From: Paenibacillus lautus NBRC 15380
Lineage (GTDB): Bacteria > Bacillota > Bacilli > Paenibacillales > Paenibacillaceae
Reading direction: 5' to 3'
Assembly: GCF_004000945.1 (NCBI RefSeq)
Contig: NZ_BIMF01000003.1
Span: forward strand, 392,688 to 456,687
Length of the DNA stretch: 64,000 nucleotides
How positions within the stretch are numbered: position 1 is the stretch's first letter; every line of letters starts with the position of its first letter. The notes beneath the pieces were generated by a model. It had not been told where the DNA came from. It ran no database searches and saw only the letters and a program-made list of their open reading frames with translations. A program made the translations under genes and the position numbers. This document shows positions 36,398 to 45,247 of this stretch, piece after piece.

Positions 36398-37288
36398 TCA
36401 TTCATAACGTTTACGGATTTCTTCCAGCTCCTGCAGCAGATCTTCTTTCAGCTCCGGCGGGGAGATGATCTCCACCTTTGAACCGTAGCTTAAGATCACC
36501 GAGATGGCATAAGCTTTGGTATAGAACACCGTTCGGACATCGAGAAGTCCCTCGCCGGAGATAAAGGCCTCCGGAAATTGCTCGGTCACCCGCGGTCCGG
36601 CGGATGAATCGAAGCGGAGATGAGCCTGTATCCCCTGCAGCGCCTCCCGATCCTCCCGCTCCAGGTTTCCTCTTGGGAGGAACGTGTCGGTGGATACTTC
36701 AAGACTGGATATGCGCGATACTCTGAAGATTCGATTCGCCTGCTTTAACAAGCAGTAGGCCTCCAAATACCATACGCCTTGTTCCCAGTACAGCTGAAGC
36801 GGCTCCACTTGCCGCTCCGAACAGCTGCCGGATGTACTCGTATAATGAAGGGTCATCAGGTTCGAGCGTTCAATGGCATTCAGAATGGGCTGAACCAACG
36901 CCCGCTCATGTTCCGACGTGCTCATATCGAATAGGATTTGTTCATGACATCCTCCGTTCAACAGGGCAGGCTGCAAGGTTCCGAGCTTATTCATGATGCT
37001 GGTGTATCTCCCCTTCACAGTCCCTTCGATGCCCTTTAAAAGATTGTAGATGGCCAAAAAGTCCTCAACGGAGAAGTGCTGCCTCGTCAGATAGAACCCC
37101 CCCATCAATTCAAACCCGCCATCCGCACCGGGATAGGAAGCAACCGGAATGCCGGCCTGATTAATGAGGTCCACATCGCGGTAGATCGTACGAACCGAGA
37201 CCTCATACCGGGCGGCAAGCACCGTGGCCGTCACTCTTTTTTTGGTCAACAATTCCATCGTAATGCCTAGCAGCCGGTCGAGTTTCAT
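36398..37288 (-). CDS. HTH/WYL-domain transcriptional regulator
   Basis: 296 residues. The N-terminal helix-turn-helix is MKLDRLLGITMELLTKKRVT, then YEVSVRTIYRDVDLINQAGI. The WYL domain contains LYWEQGVWYLEAYCLLKQANRIFRVSRI (given here in part). GAGGAG precedes the ATG at 37288. The frame is open to 37438 without support. It is first in the leftward run WYL - NmrA-like - DrrA - DrrB and probably regulates it. Confidence 0.85.
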   Translation of the reverse strand: MKLDRLLGITMELLTKKRVTATVLAARYEVSVRTIYRDVDLINQAGIPVASYPGADGGFELMGGFYLTRQHFSVEDFLAIYNLLKGIEGTVKGRYTSIMNKLGTLQPALLNGGCHEQILFDMSTSEHERALVQPILNAIERSNLMTLHYTSTSGSCSERQVEPLQLYWEQGVWYLEAYCLLKQANRIFRVSRISSLEVSTDTFLPRGNLEREDREALQGIQAHLRFDSSAGPRVTEQFPEAFISGEGLLDVRTVFYTKAYAISVILSYGSKVEIISPPELKEDLLQELEEIRKRYE

Positions 37289-37436
37289 CGTTAACACTCC
37301 TCGCGTTTCGTACTTTTTGACTTCTGAATCGAATATTAAAACATAAATCCTGACACCTAGTATGTCAGGATTAAATATCGTTCCTGTTGAAATAAGGGTT
37401 ATTTTTGATGAAAAACAGTAGATGAGGTGGAACAAC

Positions 37437-37890
37437 AAAAGGGGCTGAGCAAATTATGGGCAAGCGAAAGCCACCCGACCTCCAGGCTCACCTTATGCAA
37501 GCCCCGAAGCAGAATGCGCCGGAATCCCCGGTTGTTATTGATCTGCCCAAACACACTTTCCGGCTCGGCCATTCGCCGAACCAACAACGCATGACCCTCC
37601 TCACTTCTAAGATTCTCCCGGCAATCCACATGAACATAACATTCTTGCGAACGGCTTTGGCGATCTGACGAGAAGATCCGTTATGTGTAAGTGTAGACGA
37701 AGACTTTAGCGAGCATCTTGGGATGGTAGCTGTCTCGACCGCCGCCGGGATAGGCACTCACAAAAATTCGGTCGTCCAAACGGTTGATTGGCTTCATTAC
37801 GACGCGAACTAGATGGTGTTGAAGAATATCTTCCTACAAATCCATTGGCAGATCGAGTAGGTCCATGGTAATTGAATGTACAAAAGAAAC
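37437..37890 (-). mobile_element. Decayed, internally deleted IS1182-family transposase remnant
   Basis: The minus strand shows the IS1182 N-terminal block LVRVVMKPINRLDDRIF, SYHPKMLAKVFVYTYT, then after a frameshift IAKAVRKNVMFMWIAG. This runs directly into the C-terminal end CRENLRSEEGHALLVRRMAE and NNRGFRRILLRGL...SLAHNLL. In-frame TAG and TAA stops interrupt the first part, and the whole catalytic middle (several hundred residues) is missing. No functional transposase is possible. An inverted repeat AAAGAAACCGTTC / GAACGGTTTCTTT at 37882-37952 may be the element's leader end. Confidence 0.8.
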
Positions 37891-37952
37891 CGTTCCTTTC
37901 GTACACGGTTTGGGTAGCACCACCATTTTACCAAAGAACGGTTTCTTTGCGT
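37882..37952. repeat. Inverted repeat beside the IS1182 remnant
   Basis: Arms AAAGAAACCGTTC and GAACGGTTTCTTT are separated by ~45 bases, immediately upstream of the transposase N-terminus. It could be the terminal part of the element or a leader hairpin. Confidence 0.5.
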
Positions 37953-37974
37953 CTAAAAGTAAGCAATCTGCACG

Positions 37975-38112
37975 GCGTAGCGGAGAGGACGAATCGGTTT
38001 CGGACAAGCGTCAGCGCTCGCCTTTGCCCCCACATTTCGTCCTTGCTCAGAACCATTCCAAGAAATGTGGGGGCAACAGCGATGGGAGAAACGATTCGTA
38101 CACGGAGCGTCT
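37975..38112. repeat. Large palindromic intergenic repeat, copy 1
   Basis: A ~135-base foldable unit. The outer arms are GAATCGGTTTC / GAAACGATTC. The inner arms are GCCTTTGCCCCCACATTTC / GAAATGTGGGGGCAACAGC. It is related at sequence and fold level to 59393-59522. No coding frame of substance uses it. Confidence 0.75.
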
Positions 38113-38127
38113 TCTAACAGCAAGAAA

Positions 38128-38167
38128 GGGGCCTCCCGCAAGATCTAAGATCTCTTGGGACAGCCCC
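38128..38167 (-). terminator. Hairpin downstream of the MBL-fold gene
   Basis: Stem GGGGC..CCCGCAAGATCT / AGATCTCTTGGG..GCCCC, 95 bases past the hydrolase stop. On the minus strand it is followed by TTTCTT. Confidence 0.5.
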
Positions 38168-38262
38168 CTGCATAGATTATATCATGTTCAGACAGGTCCC
38201 ACTACTACAGAAACCATCGGCTGACTGCAGCCTTTCCCGCTGCTGTGCCAAGCTGTTGCGTA

Positions 38263-39027
38263 TTACGCTTTCCATTCGACCCATTCGCCATCCTCCGGAA
38301 TTTCGATTTGATCGCGCAGACCTTCCGCTGCCAGACGACCGGACAGCTCCTCTCTTGTCACAAGGCAGTGGTTGATGGCTTCCATATGGACCGCAACCGC
38401 CTTCGTATAGGGTGCATGAAGCAGCAGTTTGATCACATCGTCCTCATCCATAATAATCGGATCTCCCGTGAGAAACCGGGCACCGCCGGCGTTGACAACC
38501 GTCATCTCGGGTTTGTGTGCATCCAAAACTTCTTTCACTTCATCGCACCAGATCGTGTCGCCTGCTATATACAGCGTCGGGTGTCCTTCTGCCTTTAAAA
38601 TAAAGCCGGATACCTGTCCCATCATCTGACCGATCTCACCCGTGCCGTGATGACCACCGGTACGGATTATCGTAACCCCCTCATATTCCAGGGTTTCCTG
38701 GACTGCCGTCACGGACGTAAAGCCTTGCGAAACCAAGGTGTCCTCGTCTCCCGGTTGACACAGGATCGGCGTCGTCTTTGGCAGTGCATCCATAGCAGCT
38801 TGATCCCAGTGATCCGGATGCAGATGCGTAACCAGCACCACATCCGGATGGAGCTTGTCAGTCACGGAGAACGGCAGCGGTACAAGCGGATTCCGTCTGT
38901 CATTCGCGGAGTTGATGACCGGCGGGTTCGCCTTGGCATCGCTAAACATCGGATCGACCAGCAGTTCAAGATGGGCGTACTGTATTCTTAACGTAGCATT
39001 ACGTATCAGTTGAAGTTTCACTTTCAT
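38263..39027 (-). CDS. MBL-fold metallohydrolase
   Basis: 254 residues with the metallo-beta-lactamase zinc motif THLHPDHWD (H68, H70, D72, H73). Further ligands are near GGHHGTG, AGDTIWCD and AVHMEAINH. The sequence is of the UlaG/YtkL-like hydrolase group. The substrate is unknown. AAAGGGGAA precedes the ATG. It is divergent from the Lrp-type regulator 118 bases away, which may control it. Confidence 0.85.
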   Translation of the reverse strand: MKVKLQLIRNATLRIQYAHLELLVDPMFSDAKANPPVINSANDRRNPLVPLPFSVTDKLHPDVVLVTHLHPDHWDQAAMDALPKTTPILCQPGDEDTLVSQGFTSVTAVQETLEYEGVTIIRTGGHHGTGEIGQMMGQVSGFILKAEGHPTLYIAGDTIWCDEVKEVLDAHKPEMTVVNAGGARFLTGDPIIMDEDDVIKLLLHAPYTKAVAVHMEAINHCLVTREELSGRLAAEGLRDQIEIPEDGEWVEWKA

Positions 39028-39145
39028 TTCCCCTTTGTTTCATTTAATATGGTTCTGAACCCATTATAGAGAACGCTGATATGCCCGCCTACAGATTCGT
39101 GAAAGGAATTAGGGGGACTCACTTTCATCGTGAAAGGATATGACC

Positions 39146-39577
39146 ATGCCAAGCGCTCATGAACTCGACGAAGTCGATCTTCGCATATTACATCACCTGC
39201 TGGAGGATGCGAGCCTGTCTCACAAAGCCATCGGAGAGCGGGTGCATTTGACGGGACAAGCTGTCGGGGCCCGTGTTCGTAAGCTGCAGGATCTGGGTGT
39301 CATCGAAGGCTTTACGCTTCGTTGGAACCCGGACAAAATCGGTCTGGCCGTACATGCTTTTATCACCATGTTCTTGGCGTTAAATACGGCTCATTCTCCC
39401 TTCTTGTCCTTTGTTCAGTCCCACGACATGGTCGCCGAAACCCACCGCGTCAGCGGTGAGGGCTGTTATTGGCTCAGGGTACGGGCGGGCTCGCCCAAGG
39501 AATTGAATGATTTTCTGGAAGAGCTTCTGAAGTACGGGAATTATAAAGTCAGCCTGTCCATTGATCAGGTGAAATAA
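39146..39577 (+). CDS. Lrp/AsnC-family transcriptional regulator
   Basis: 143 residues. The N-terminal helix-turn-helix (LDEVDLRILHHLLEDASLSH and HLTGQAVGARVRKLQDLG) is followed by an AsnC ligand-binding domain. GAAAGGA ends seven bases before the ATG at 39146. The ATG at 39140 is too close to it. Its position suggests control of the divergent MBL-fold hydrolase and of itself. Confidence 0.85.
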   Translation: MPSAHELDEVDLRILHHLLEDASLSHKAIGERVHLTGQAVGARVRKLQDLGVIEGFTLRWNPDKIGLAVHAFITMFLALNTAHSPFLSFVQSHDMVAETHRVSGEGCYWLRVRAGSPKELNDFLEELLKYGNYKVSLSIDQVK

Positions 39578-39625
39578 ACAAGAAGAAGCCGCGGATCCTC
39601 GAGATCGGCGGTTTCTTCTTGTTTT
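39578..39625. terminator. Terminator after the Lrp gene
   Basis: Stem ACAAGAAGAAGCCGC / GCGGTTTCTTCTTGT with one mismatch, extended by GATC pairing, then TTTT. Confidence 0.85.
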
Positions 39626-39669
39626 CTATTATGAATTTTTCATATGATGTATTTTTAATATAATTCCAT

Positions 39670-40941
39670 TTATTTCACCGCGTTTTCTTCCGCCATCAAT
39701 TCCAGCGCATATTCGTTCAAATTGATGGATTGGCCGTGATTCAGCCTCGATTTCTCTGCCGCGAACGCAATAAGGTGGCTGCGTACGGAGGCACTGGCCG
39801 ACGTCAGGCTCTCCTGCCCATTATAGCTCCGAACCTCTCTCAAGAAGCTGGCCACAATTCCGCTGTCGCCCCCGCCATGACCGCTGGACTGCGAAGGAAT
39901 CGTAATCTCCGTTTTCTGCCCGGTCAGAAAATCGTAAACCATAATCTTGCCTTCCTCTCCCCGAAGCTCGCCGCGGGTGCCCATGATCTGAATTCTGCGC
40001 TCCTGTTCATACGTAAATCCGCACATGCTGAACATCGCGGTGGCGCCGCCCTCAAACTCCATGTTGACGACCTGATGATCGACCACGTTGTTATCGCTCC
40101 GATAGACGCAGCGGCCATAGTCCGTATCGCGAAGCCCTTGAATGATATTCGGCTTGGTCAGCTCCTGGGTGAAATGCCCCGCCCATCCCTTGTATTGATC
40201 GCTCAAGTAAAACCGGGGTGCCGAATATGGACAGGTTGGTTCCACCTGGCAATCAAGGCAGCGGTCGGCCGCACCTTCGGGGGCCTGCTCCTCCCGGAAA
40301 TGCATCAGGGAGCCAAACGAAGTGACCTGCGTGCAAGGACGGTCCATCAACCACGACAGCACATCCATGTCATGGCAGGATTTGGCCAGTATCATCGGGC
40401 TTGCCTTGTCGGAGTTATTCCAATTCCCCCGCACAAAGCTGTGGGCAATATGCCAATATCCCACATTCTCGTTCAGCTGGATCGAAGCCACCTCGCCGAT
40501 GGTCCCTTCCTGAAGCACGCGTTTGATGGTACTCCAAAAAGGGGTATATCTCAGCACGTGGCATATGGTCAAAAGCCTGTTGTTACGTATGGCAGCCTGC
40601 TCCATCTCTAGACATTCCTTCGGTTCCGGAGACATCGGCTTCTCCAGAAGCACGTGATACTGTTTCTCCAAAGCCTGCATGGTTGGGCCATAGTGCATGC
40701 GGTCCTGCGTACAGATGACGGCGATATCGGCAAGCTGGGGCTCTGCGAGCAGCGGCTCCCAGGATTCATAACACCGCTCCGGCGGGATTCCATGCTTCTC
40801 GGCAAAACGGATGCGCCGCGCCGGATCAGCCTCGGCTACGGCCACGAAGGTCAGCTCATGCGGGTAATCCAGGGCATAGGGGGCGTAACCCCCGGCGCCG
40901 CGCGCGCCTGCCCCGATCAATATGGCTTTCAATTGTGTCAT
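39670..40941 (-). CDS. Gfo/Idh/MocA-family oxidoreductase
   Basis: 423 residues. The N-terminal Rossmann fold has IGAGARGAGGYAPYA and the LLEKPMSPEP motif (EKP core). The C-terminal domain carries the likely active-site region AKSCHDMDVLSWL. A cysteine cluster (CLDC, then C six residues on in EPTCPYS) in the insert may bind metal. It should oxidise or epimerise a sugar or cyclitol with NAD(P). It is last in the leftward operon with two permeases and a binding lipoprotein, so it probably processes the imported sugar. Confidence 0.85.
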   Translation of the reverse strand: MTQLKAILIGAGARGAGGYAPYALDYPHELTFVAVAEADPARRIRFAEKHGIPPERCYESWEPLLAEPQLADIAVICTQDRMHYGPTMQALEKQYHVLLEKPMSPEPKECLEMEQAAIRNNRLLTICHVLRYTPFWSTIKRVLQEGTIGEVASIQLNENVGYWHIAHSFVRGNWNNSDKASPMILAKSCHDMDVLSWLMDRPCTQVTSFGSLMHFREEQAPEGAADRCLDCQVEPTCPYSAPRFYLSDQYKGWAGHFTQELTKPNIIQGLRDTDYGRCVYRSDNNVVDHQVVNMEFEGGATAMFSMCGFTYEQERRIQIMGTRGELRGEEGKIMVYDFLTGQKTEITIPSQSSGHGGGDSGIVASFLREVRSYNGQESLTSASASVRSHLIAFAAEKSRLNHGQSINLNEYALELMAEENAVK

Positions 40942-40976
40942 ATCATGTCGCTCCTTTTAGGTTCTGGTACTCGCAT

Positions 40977-42599
40977 TTATTCGGTATATCGGTCTGCCGC
41001 GGACTGGTAAATGGCCAGATAGCGCTCCGACCCCATCTTCTGCAGGTTAGCTACATATTGGTCCCAGTTCTCAAAGGACTCGTTGCCGGCTATGAATTTA
41101 TCCCGCATCTCATCCACGTACGTGTGAATGTCGGTCTGGATACCGGTAAGCTCGGACTGCTCATCGGCCGTAAAGTTAAACGGCGGCCAAACCTTGTCTT
41201 GAGGGATGACGTACGGCTCGGCTTTTTGTGCGTTCTCTACGGACGTCGGCAGACCTTCCGCTCCCTTGAAATACTTCTGCGTCACGAAGCCCGGATAATA
41301 TCCGCCTGGCCATATCAGATACTGCCCTACCGCCTGGTCCAGATTGAGACCGTCCGGATTGTTCTTGATCTCGTCCACGTAATCCACATTGCCTTCTGCA
41401 TCTTCCTTATACGTTTCGTCTTTCCAGCCCATGAAGAACATGCGGATGCCTTCGTCGCTGTAGAAGTAATCCATCCAGCGGATCAGCGCGGCCGGATTCT
41501 TCGCTTTATCGGTCAGGACAAACATCCCGATGTTCCCCAGTGGAGAGCCCGTGGCGCTGAACATCTGATCGCCGTGCGGCCCCTTCAATACCGGAAGCCC
41601 TACATAACCCTCCTGGTTGTAGATGGCGACCGGGTCTACGTTATCGACTACGCCGAGAAGACCTTCCACGCCCTTGGCGTCCACCTCCGTGCTCTTCACG
41701 GACATGATATCCTGTTCCAGCAGGCCGTCCTTGTACAGCTTATTCACGAACTGAAGCAGTTCCTTGTATCTTGGATCCGTCGGAATAAACCGGACCTTTC
41801 CGCTCGCCGGATCGGTATCCACGTTAATGTTCGAGGTTCCGTGATAATTGAGGCCAAACGAACCGCGCAAATAGTTGACGATGCCGGCGGTTCCCACACC
41901 ACCCCAGGCATATTCATCCTTCTGGCCGTTGCCGTTCGGATCCTTCTCCTTGAACGCCTTCAACATATCGTAGAATTCATCCAGCGTCTGCGGCTCTTGA
42001 AGGCCAAGCTTGGTCAGCCACTCCGACTTCACCCACGGCGTTCCGTACAGCACGGACCGGAACTCCGGATCATACAGCGTCGGCAGCCCGTAAATGTTGC
42101 CATCCGGCATCGTAATCCCCTTCTCAATGACCGGATACTTCTCCATCAATGCCTTGAAATTCGGCGCATATTGGTCAATCAGGTCATTCAGCGGGATAAA
42201 CGCGCCCTGCTTGCCGTATTTCAGCAGATCTGCCCTCGGGAATGCGGAAGCATAGAACATTTCCGGATAATCGCCGCCGGCGAGCAGCAAATTCCGTTTT
42301 TCCGCCAAGTTGTCTTTGTGCACCGTGTCCCACTGTACCTGAATATTGGTCATTTTCTCATATTCCTGCCACAGCTTGATGTTGTTCCAGTCGGCGTTGG
42401 CAAAGAACTTTCCGGCAAATCCTGTCACCGTCATCTTGTCACTGACAATCGGAAACCCGGTCTCATTCATCGCTGTTTTCCCTTCACCCGCGGAGTCCGA
42501 TTCAGCCGTTCCTCCCGAACCTTTCGAACTGCAGCCCACCGCCAGCGATACCGACAACATGCAGGTCAACAGAAGACTTCCCCATTGCTTCAGCTTCAT
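40977..42599 (-). CDS. Extracellular sugar-binding lipoprotein (LplA/LipO type)
   Basis: 540 residues. The signal peptide ends in the lipobox VGC (Cys23), followed by a Ser/Gly/Glu linker. The mature part is of the large solute-binding type found with LplB/LplC permeases. GGGGAGG precedes the ATG at 42599. The ATG at 42620 overlaps the ribosome site and is rejected. It delivers a polysaccharide-derived oligosaccharide to the permeases. Confidence 0.9.
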   Translation of the reverse strand: MKLKQWGSLLLTCMLSVSLAVGCSSKGSGGTAESDSAGEGKTAMNETGFPIVSDKMTVTGFAGKFFANADWNNIKLWQEYEKMTNIQVQWDTVHKDNLAEKRNLLLAGGDYPEMFYASAFPRADLLKYGKQGAFIPLNDLIDQYAPNFKALMEKYPVIEKGITMPDGNIYGLPTLYDPEFRSVLYGTPWVKSEWLTKLGLQEPQTLDEFYDMLKAFKEKDPNGNGQKDEYAWGGVGTAGIVNYLRGSFGLNYHGTSNINVDTDPASGKVRFIPTDPRYKELLQFVNKLYKDGLLEQDIMSVKSTEVDAKGVEGLLGVVDNVDPVAIYNQEGYVGLPVLKGPHGDQMFSATGSPLGNIGMFVLTDKAKNPAALIRWMDYFYSDEGIRMFFMGWKDETYKEDAEGNVDYVDEIKNNPDGLNLDQAVGQYLIWPGGYYPGFVTQKYFKGAEGLPTSVENAQKAEPYVIPQDKVWPPFNFTADEQSELTGIQTDIHTYVDEMRDKFIAGNESFENWDQYVANLQKMGSERYLAIYQSAADRYTE

Positions 42600-42647
42600 C
42601 CGTAATCCTCCCCTTTTCATGTTCCATCCATCTATCCATACAAGGAA

Positions 42648-43532
42648 TTATCCTTTGATGGCCCCAATCATAACGCCTTTGACAAAATACCGCTGCAGGA
42701 ACGGATAGAGCGCCAGCACGGGTATATTAGCCACGACCAGCACCGCGTACTTAATGCCCTCCACTTCCCTTTGCTGCTTGATCGCCGATTCGGTCGACAT
42801 TTTGACCATGTCGTTTGTTTGTCCCTGAATCAGAATTTCGCGCAGGATGAGCTGCAGCGGAAATTTATCTTTATCCGATAAATACAGAAGTGCATTGAAG
42901 AACGCATTCCAATGACCGACCGCATAGAACAAAATGGTCACCGCGATAATCGGCATGGACAGCGGCAGTATGATCCGGGTCAAAATTTTAATGTTCGAGC
43001 ATCCATCGATCGTCGCGGCCTCCTGCAGCTCGCCGGGTATGGACTGCTGAAAGAAGGTGCGCATGATGATGATGTTCCAGATCGATACGGCATTCGGGAT
43101 AATCATGACCCAGAGCGTATTCAGCATGCCGAGGTTCTTAATCAGCAAATACGTCGGAATGAGTCCTCCGCTGAAAAACATCGTGAAGACCAGCAGCGCC
43201 ATGATGGCATTTCGCCCGACAAAATCTTTCCGCGACAGCGGATAGGCCGCAAGGATGGTCATCGTGAGATTAATGAACGTGCCCAGCGACGTATACACCA
43301 GCGTGTTGGTAAAGCCGCTGATGATATCCTTGTTCTGAAAAATTTTCACATAGGAATTCAGGTTGACTCCCTTGGGCCACAGCAGCATCTCGCCCCTCAG
43401 AACCGCCTGCGGGTCGCTAAACGATGCGCTGAGCACAAAGACCAGCGGGTACATAACAATGATAGTAACCAGGATCAGAATCGTATAATTGATAACATTA
43501 AAAATGCGGTCCCCTCTGGTTTCGATTTGCAT
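42648..43532 (-). CDS. Carbohydrate ABC permease, LplC type
   Basis: 294 residues, six helices, with the EAA loop PGELQEAATIDGCSNIKILT and the terminal PFLQRYFVKGVMIGAIKG typical of LplC/YtcP proteins. It pairs with the LplB-type subunit just upstream (19 bases). No ATPase is encoded here. Confidence 0.9.
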   Translation of the reverse strand: MQIETRGDRIFNVINYTILILVTIIVMYPLVFVLSASFSDPQAVLRGEMLLWPKGVNLNSYVKIFQNKDIISGFTNTLVYTSLGTFINLTMTILAAYPLSRKDFVGRNAIMALLVFTMFFSGGLIPTYLLIKNLGMLNTLWVMIIPNAVSIWNIIIMRTFFQQSIPGELQEAATIDGCSNIKILTRIILPLSMPIIAVTILFYAVGHWNAFFNALLYLSDKDKFPLQLILREILIQGQTNDMVKMSTESAIKQQREVEGIKYAVLVVANIPVLALYPFLQRYFVKGVMIGAIKG

Positions 43533-43551
43533 GGTTCTTTCGCTCCCCTCT

Positions 43552-44511
43552 TTACCAAAGACTGGTCTCGCTCACGCGCTTCGAAATAAAGTTCACGACA
43601 ACCAGCAGGACAAAATTGATGACGGAATTAAATAATCCGATGGCTGCGGAGAAACTGTACTCGGCATTCTGAATCCCCATTCGGTAAACATAGGTGGCAA
43701 TAATGTCGGAGCTCTCCATATTCAGGTTGTTTTGCATCAGGAGCACCTTCTCGAACCCGATGCCCATAATGCTGCCCATGTTCAGGATCAAGAGGATGAT
43801 GATTGTTGGCATAATGCCCGGGATGTTAATATGCCATATGCGCTGAAGCCTGGTCGCACCATCGACACGCGCAGCTTCGTGCAGCTGGTTGTCTATGCCG
43901 GCAAGGGCTGCTAAATAGATAATGGAGCTCCAGCCCATGGTCTGCCATACATCCGACAGAACGTACAGGGATTTGAACCAGGAGGGCTCCGTCATAAAAT
44001 TGATCGGCTGACCGCCGAACATTTCAATAAAATGATTGATGATGCCGTAGCGGGGCGACAGGAAAATCATCATCATCCCGACAACGACCACGGTAGATAG
44101 AAAGTGAGGAGCATACGTGATGGTCTGCACGAATTTCTTGAAACGTTCAGCCCGAACCTCGTTCATGAGCAAAGCCAGAATAATCGGGATCGGAAAACCG
44201 ACAGCAAGGCTGTATAAACCGATGCCCAGCGTGTTCTTGATCAGGCGCCAGAAATAATAACTGTTGAAAAAGCGATCGAAGTGCTCAAAGCCGACCCACG
44301 GACTGCCCCATATCCCTTGCGTTGCTATAAAATCCTTAAAGGCGATCTGGATGCCGTACATTGGAACATACTGGAACAGGATGTAATAGGCGATGACCGG
44401 TGAAATCAGGGCATAAAGCTGCCAATTGCGTAAGACACGATTCCACAGTAAGCGCTTACGTTTTGTTTCAGGTACCTCGATTGCTGCGGGCTGCAGGGTC
44501 GTATTAGCCAA
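43552..44511 (-). CDS. Sugar ABC permease, LplB type
   Basis: 319 residues. The N-terminal YALISPVIAYYILFQYVPMY and IQIAFKDF are hallmark LplB sequences. The EAA loop is LHEAARVDGATRLQRIWHI. The start is a TTG at 44511 after GAGGTGATG. It is first gene of the importer operon, whose long upstream region carries several regulatory-looking motifs. Confidence 0.9.
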   Translation of the reverse strand: MANTTLQPAAIEVPETKRKRLLWNRVLRNWQLYALISPVIAYYILFQYVPMYGIQIAFKDFIATQGIWGSPWVGFEHFDRFFNSYYFWRLIKNTLGIGLYSLAVGFPIPIILALLMNEVRAERFKKFVQTITYAPHFLSTVVVVGMMMIFLSPRYGIINHFIEMFGGQPINFMTEPSWFKSLYVLSDVWQTMGWSSIIYLAALAGIDNQLHEAARVDGATRLQRIWHINIPGIMPTIIILLILNMGSIMGIGFEKVLLMQNNLNMESSDIIATYVYRMGIQNAEYSFSAAIGLFNSVINFVLLVVVNFISKRVSETSLW

Positions 44512-44817
44512 TGAGCATCACCTCGTATGTATGGATTGGGTTAACCTCGTAACACTAGCAAAGCGATCTTGACATGCCATCAAAGCATGGGGTATCCGCT
44601 CATCAGCGGATCAGTTCCATTTCACATGAATGGAGCTTGGAAAGTACTCGTTTATGATTTCCCTCCTTTTCTATGCAATCCGTCATATGACTAAGCTATC
44701 ACCACCTCATGCTGTCCGTTAGTCAATACGGTTTTTGCAGCGCACAATATGTTAGGTATAGTAACGCTAAATCATTTTATAAATAAAACCCGAATAAGTC
44801 AGGCGTTATTTCATTTC

Positions 44818-44868
44818 TTTGGATTTATTTTGGATATATATCCCGTATTTTTTGGATTTAATTTGGAT
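44818..44868. promoter_or_regulatory. Two direct repeats of TTTGGAT-N4-TTTGGAT
   Basis: TTTGGATTTATTTTGGAT (44818-44835) and TTTGGATTTAATTTGGAT (44851-44868) differ at one of 18 positions and start 33 bp apart. The half-sites are 11, 22 and 11 bp apart, on one face of the helix. This suits an AraC-type or response-regulator activator. Confidence 0.55.
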
Positions 44869-45154
44869 AAATATTGATACATGAAAGGCATCACGCTGAC
44901 AATGCGAAGGGCCAAATTCATGAATGAGAGGAATTAATATATTATTACAATCTCTTTATATTAAAGGAATGAAAACGCAATCAACAATAAAATGAAATGA
45001 AGCGAAGAGTACTTTATTTCGAATTCCAAAACCAGAAATCCTATTCCAAATATTTCATTGATTTGCACTCATAATAATATAGCGATATGGCATTGTCAAA
45101 CACTTTTTGGACTTTTTTGGCACAACAACCTCGATAGTCGGGTAAAAAAATCGC

Positions 45155-45190
45155 AAAAAACAGCTGTCGGATTTCAGTCCGACAGCTGTT
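45155..45190 (-). terminator. Terminator of the LacI-family gene
   Basis: Stem AACAGCTGTCGGA / TCCGACAGCTGTT with a 6-base loop. The minus-strand side ends in T-rich DNA (TTTTTTGCGATTTTTT). Confidence 0.9.
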
Positions 45191-45247
45191 CGATGATTCT
45201 TATTTATATGTTATGTCAACTAATCACACATAATACGTTAGTTAAAT

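Larger units (their letters stand above)
44512..45247. promoter_or_regulatory. Long regulatory region upstream of the LplBC importer operon
   Basis: 736 bases without a gene. It contains a hairpin ATCCGCT-CATC-AGCGGAT at 44594-44611 and a second small dyad TCCATT/AATGGA at 44617-44635. Four TTTGGAT half-sites lie at 44818-44868. A 13/14 match to the CcpA cre consensus (TGAAAACGCAATCA) is at 44970-44983. The terminator of the LacI gene is at 45155. An ORF at 45058-45258 has no support. Confidence 0.5.

Noticed and set aside
40935..42605. 556-codon rightward ORF
   Set aside because: It is a long antisense shadow of the sugar-binding lipoprotein gene. Its product is not domain-like and the opposite strand has a clear lipobox protein.
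44594..44611. ATCCGCT-CATC-AGCGGAT as a LacI operator
   Set aside because: It is a perfect hairpin but has no central CG-type LacI core and no second copy near the LacI gene, so I keep it only as a dyad in the regulatory region.
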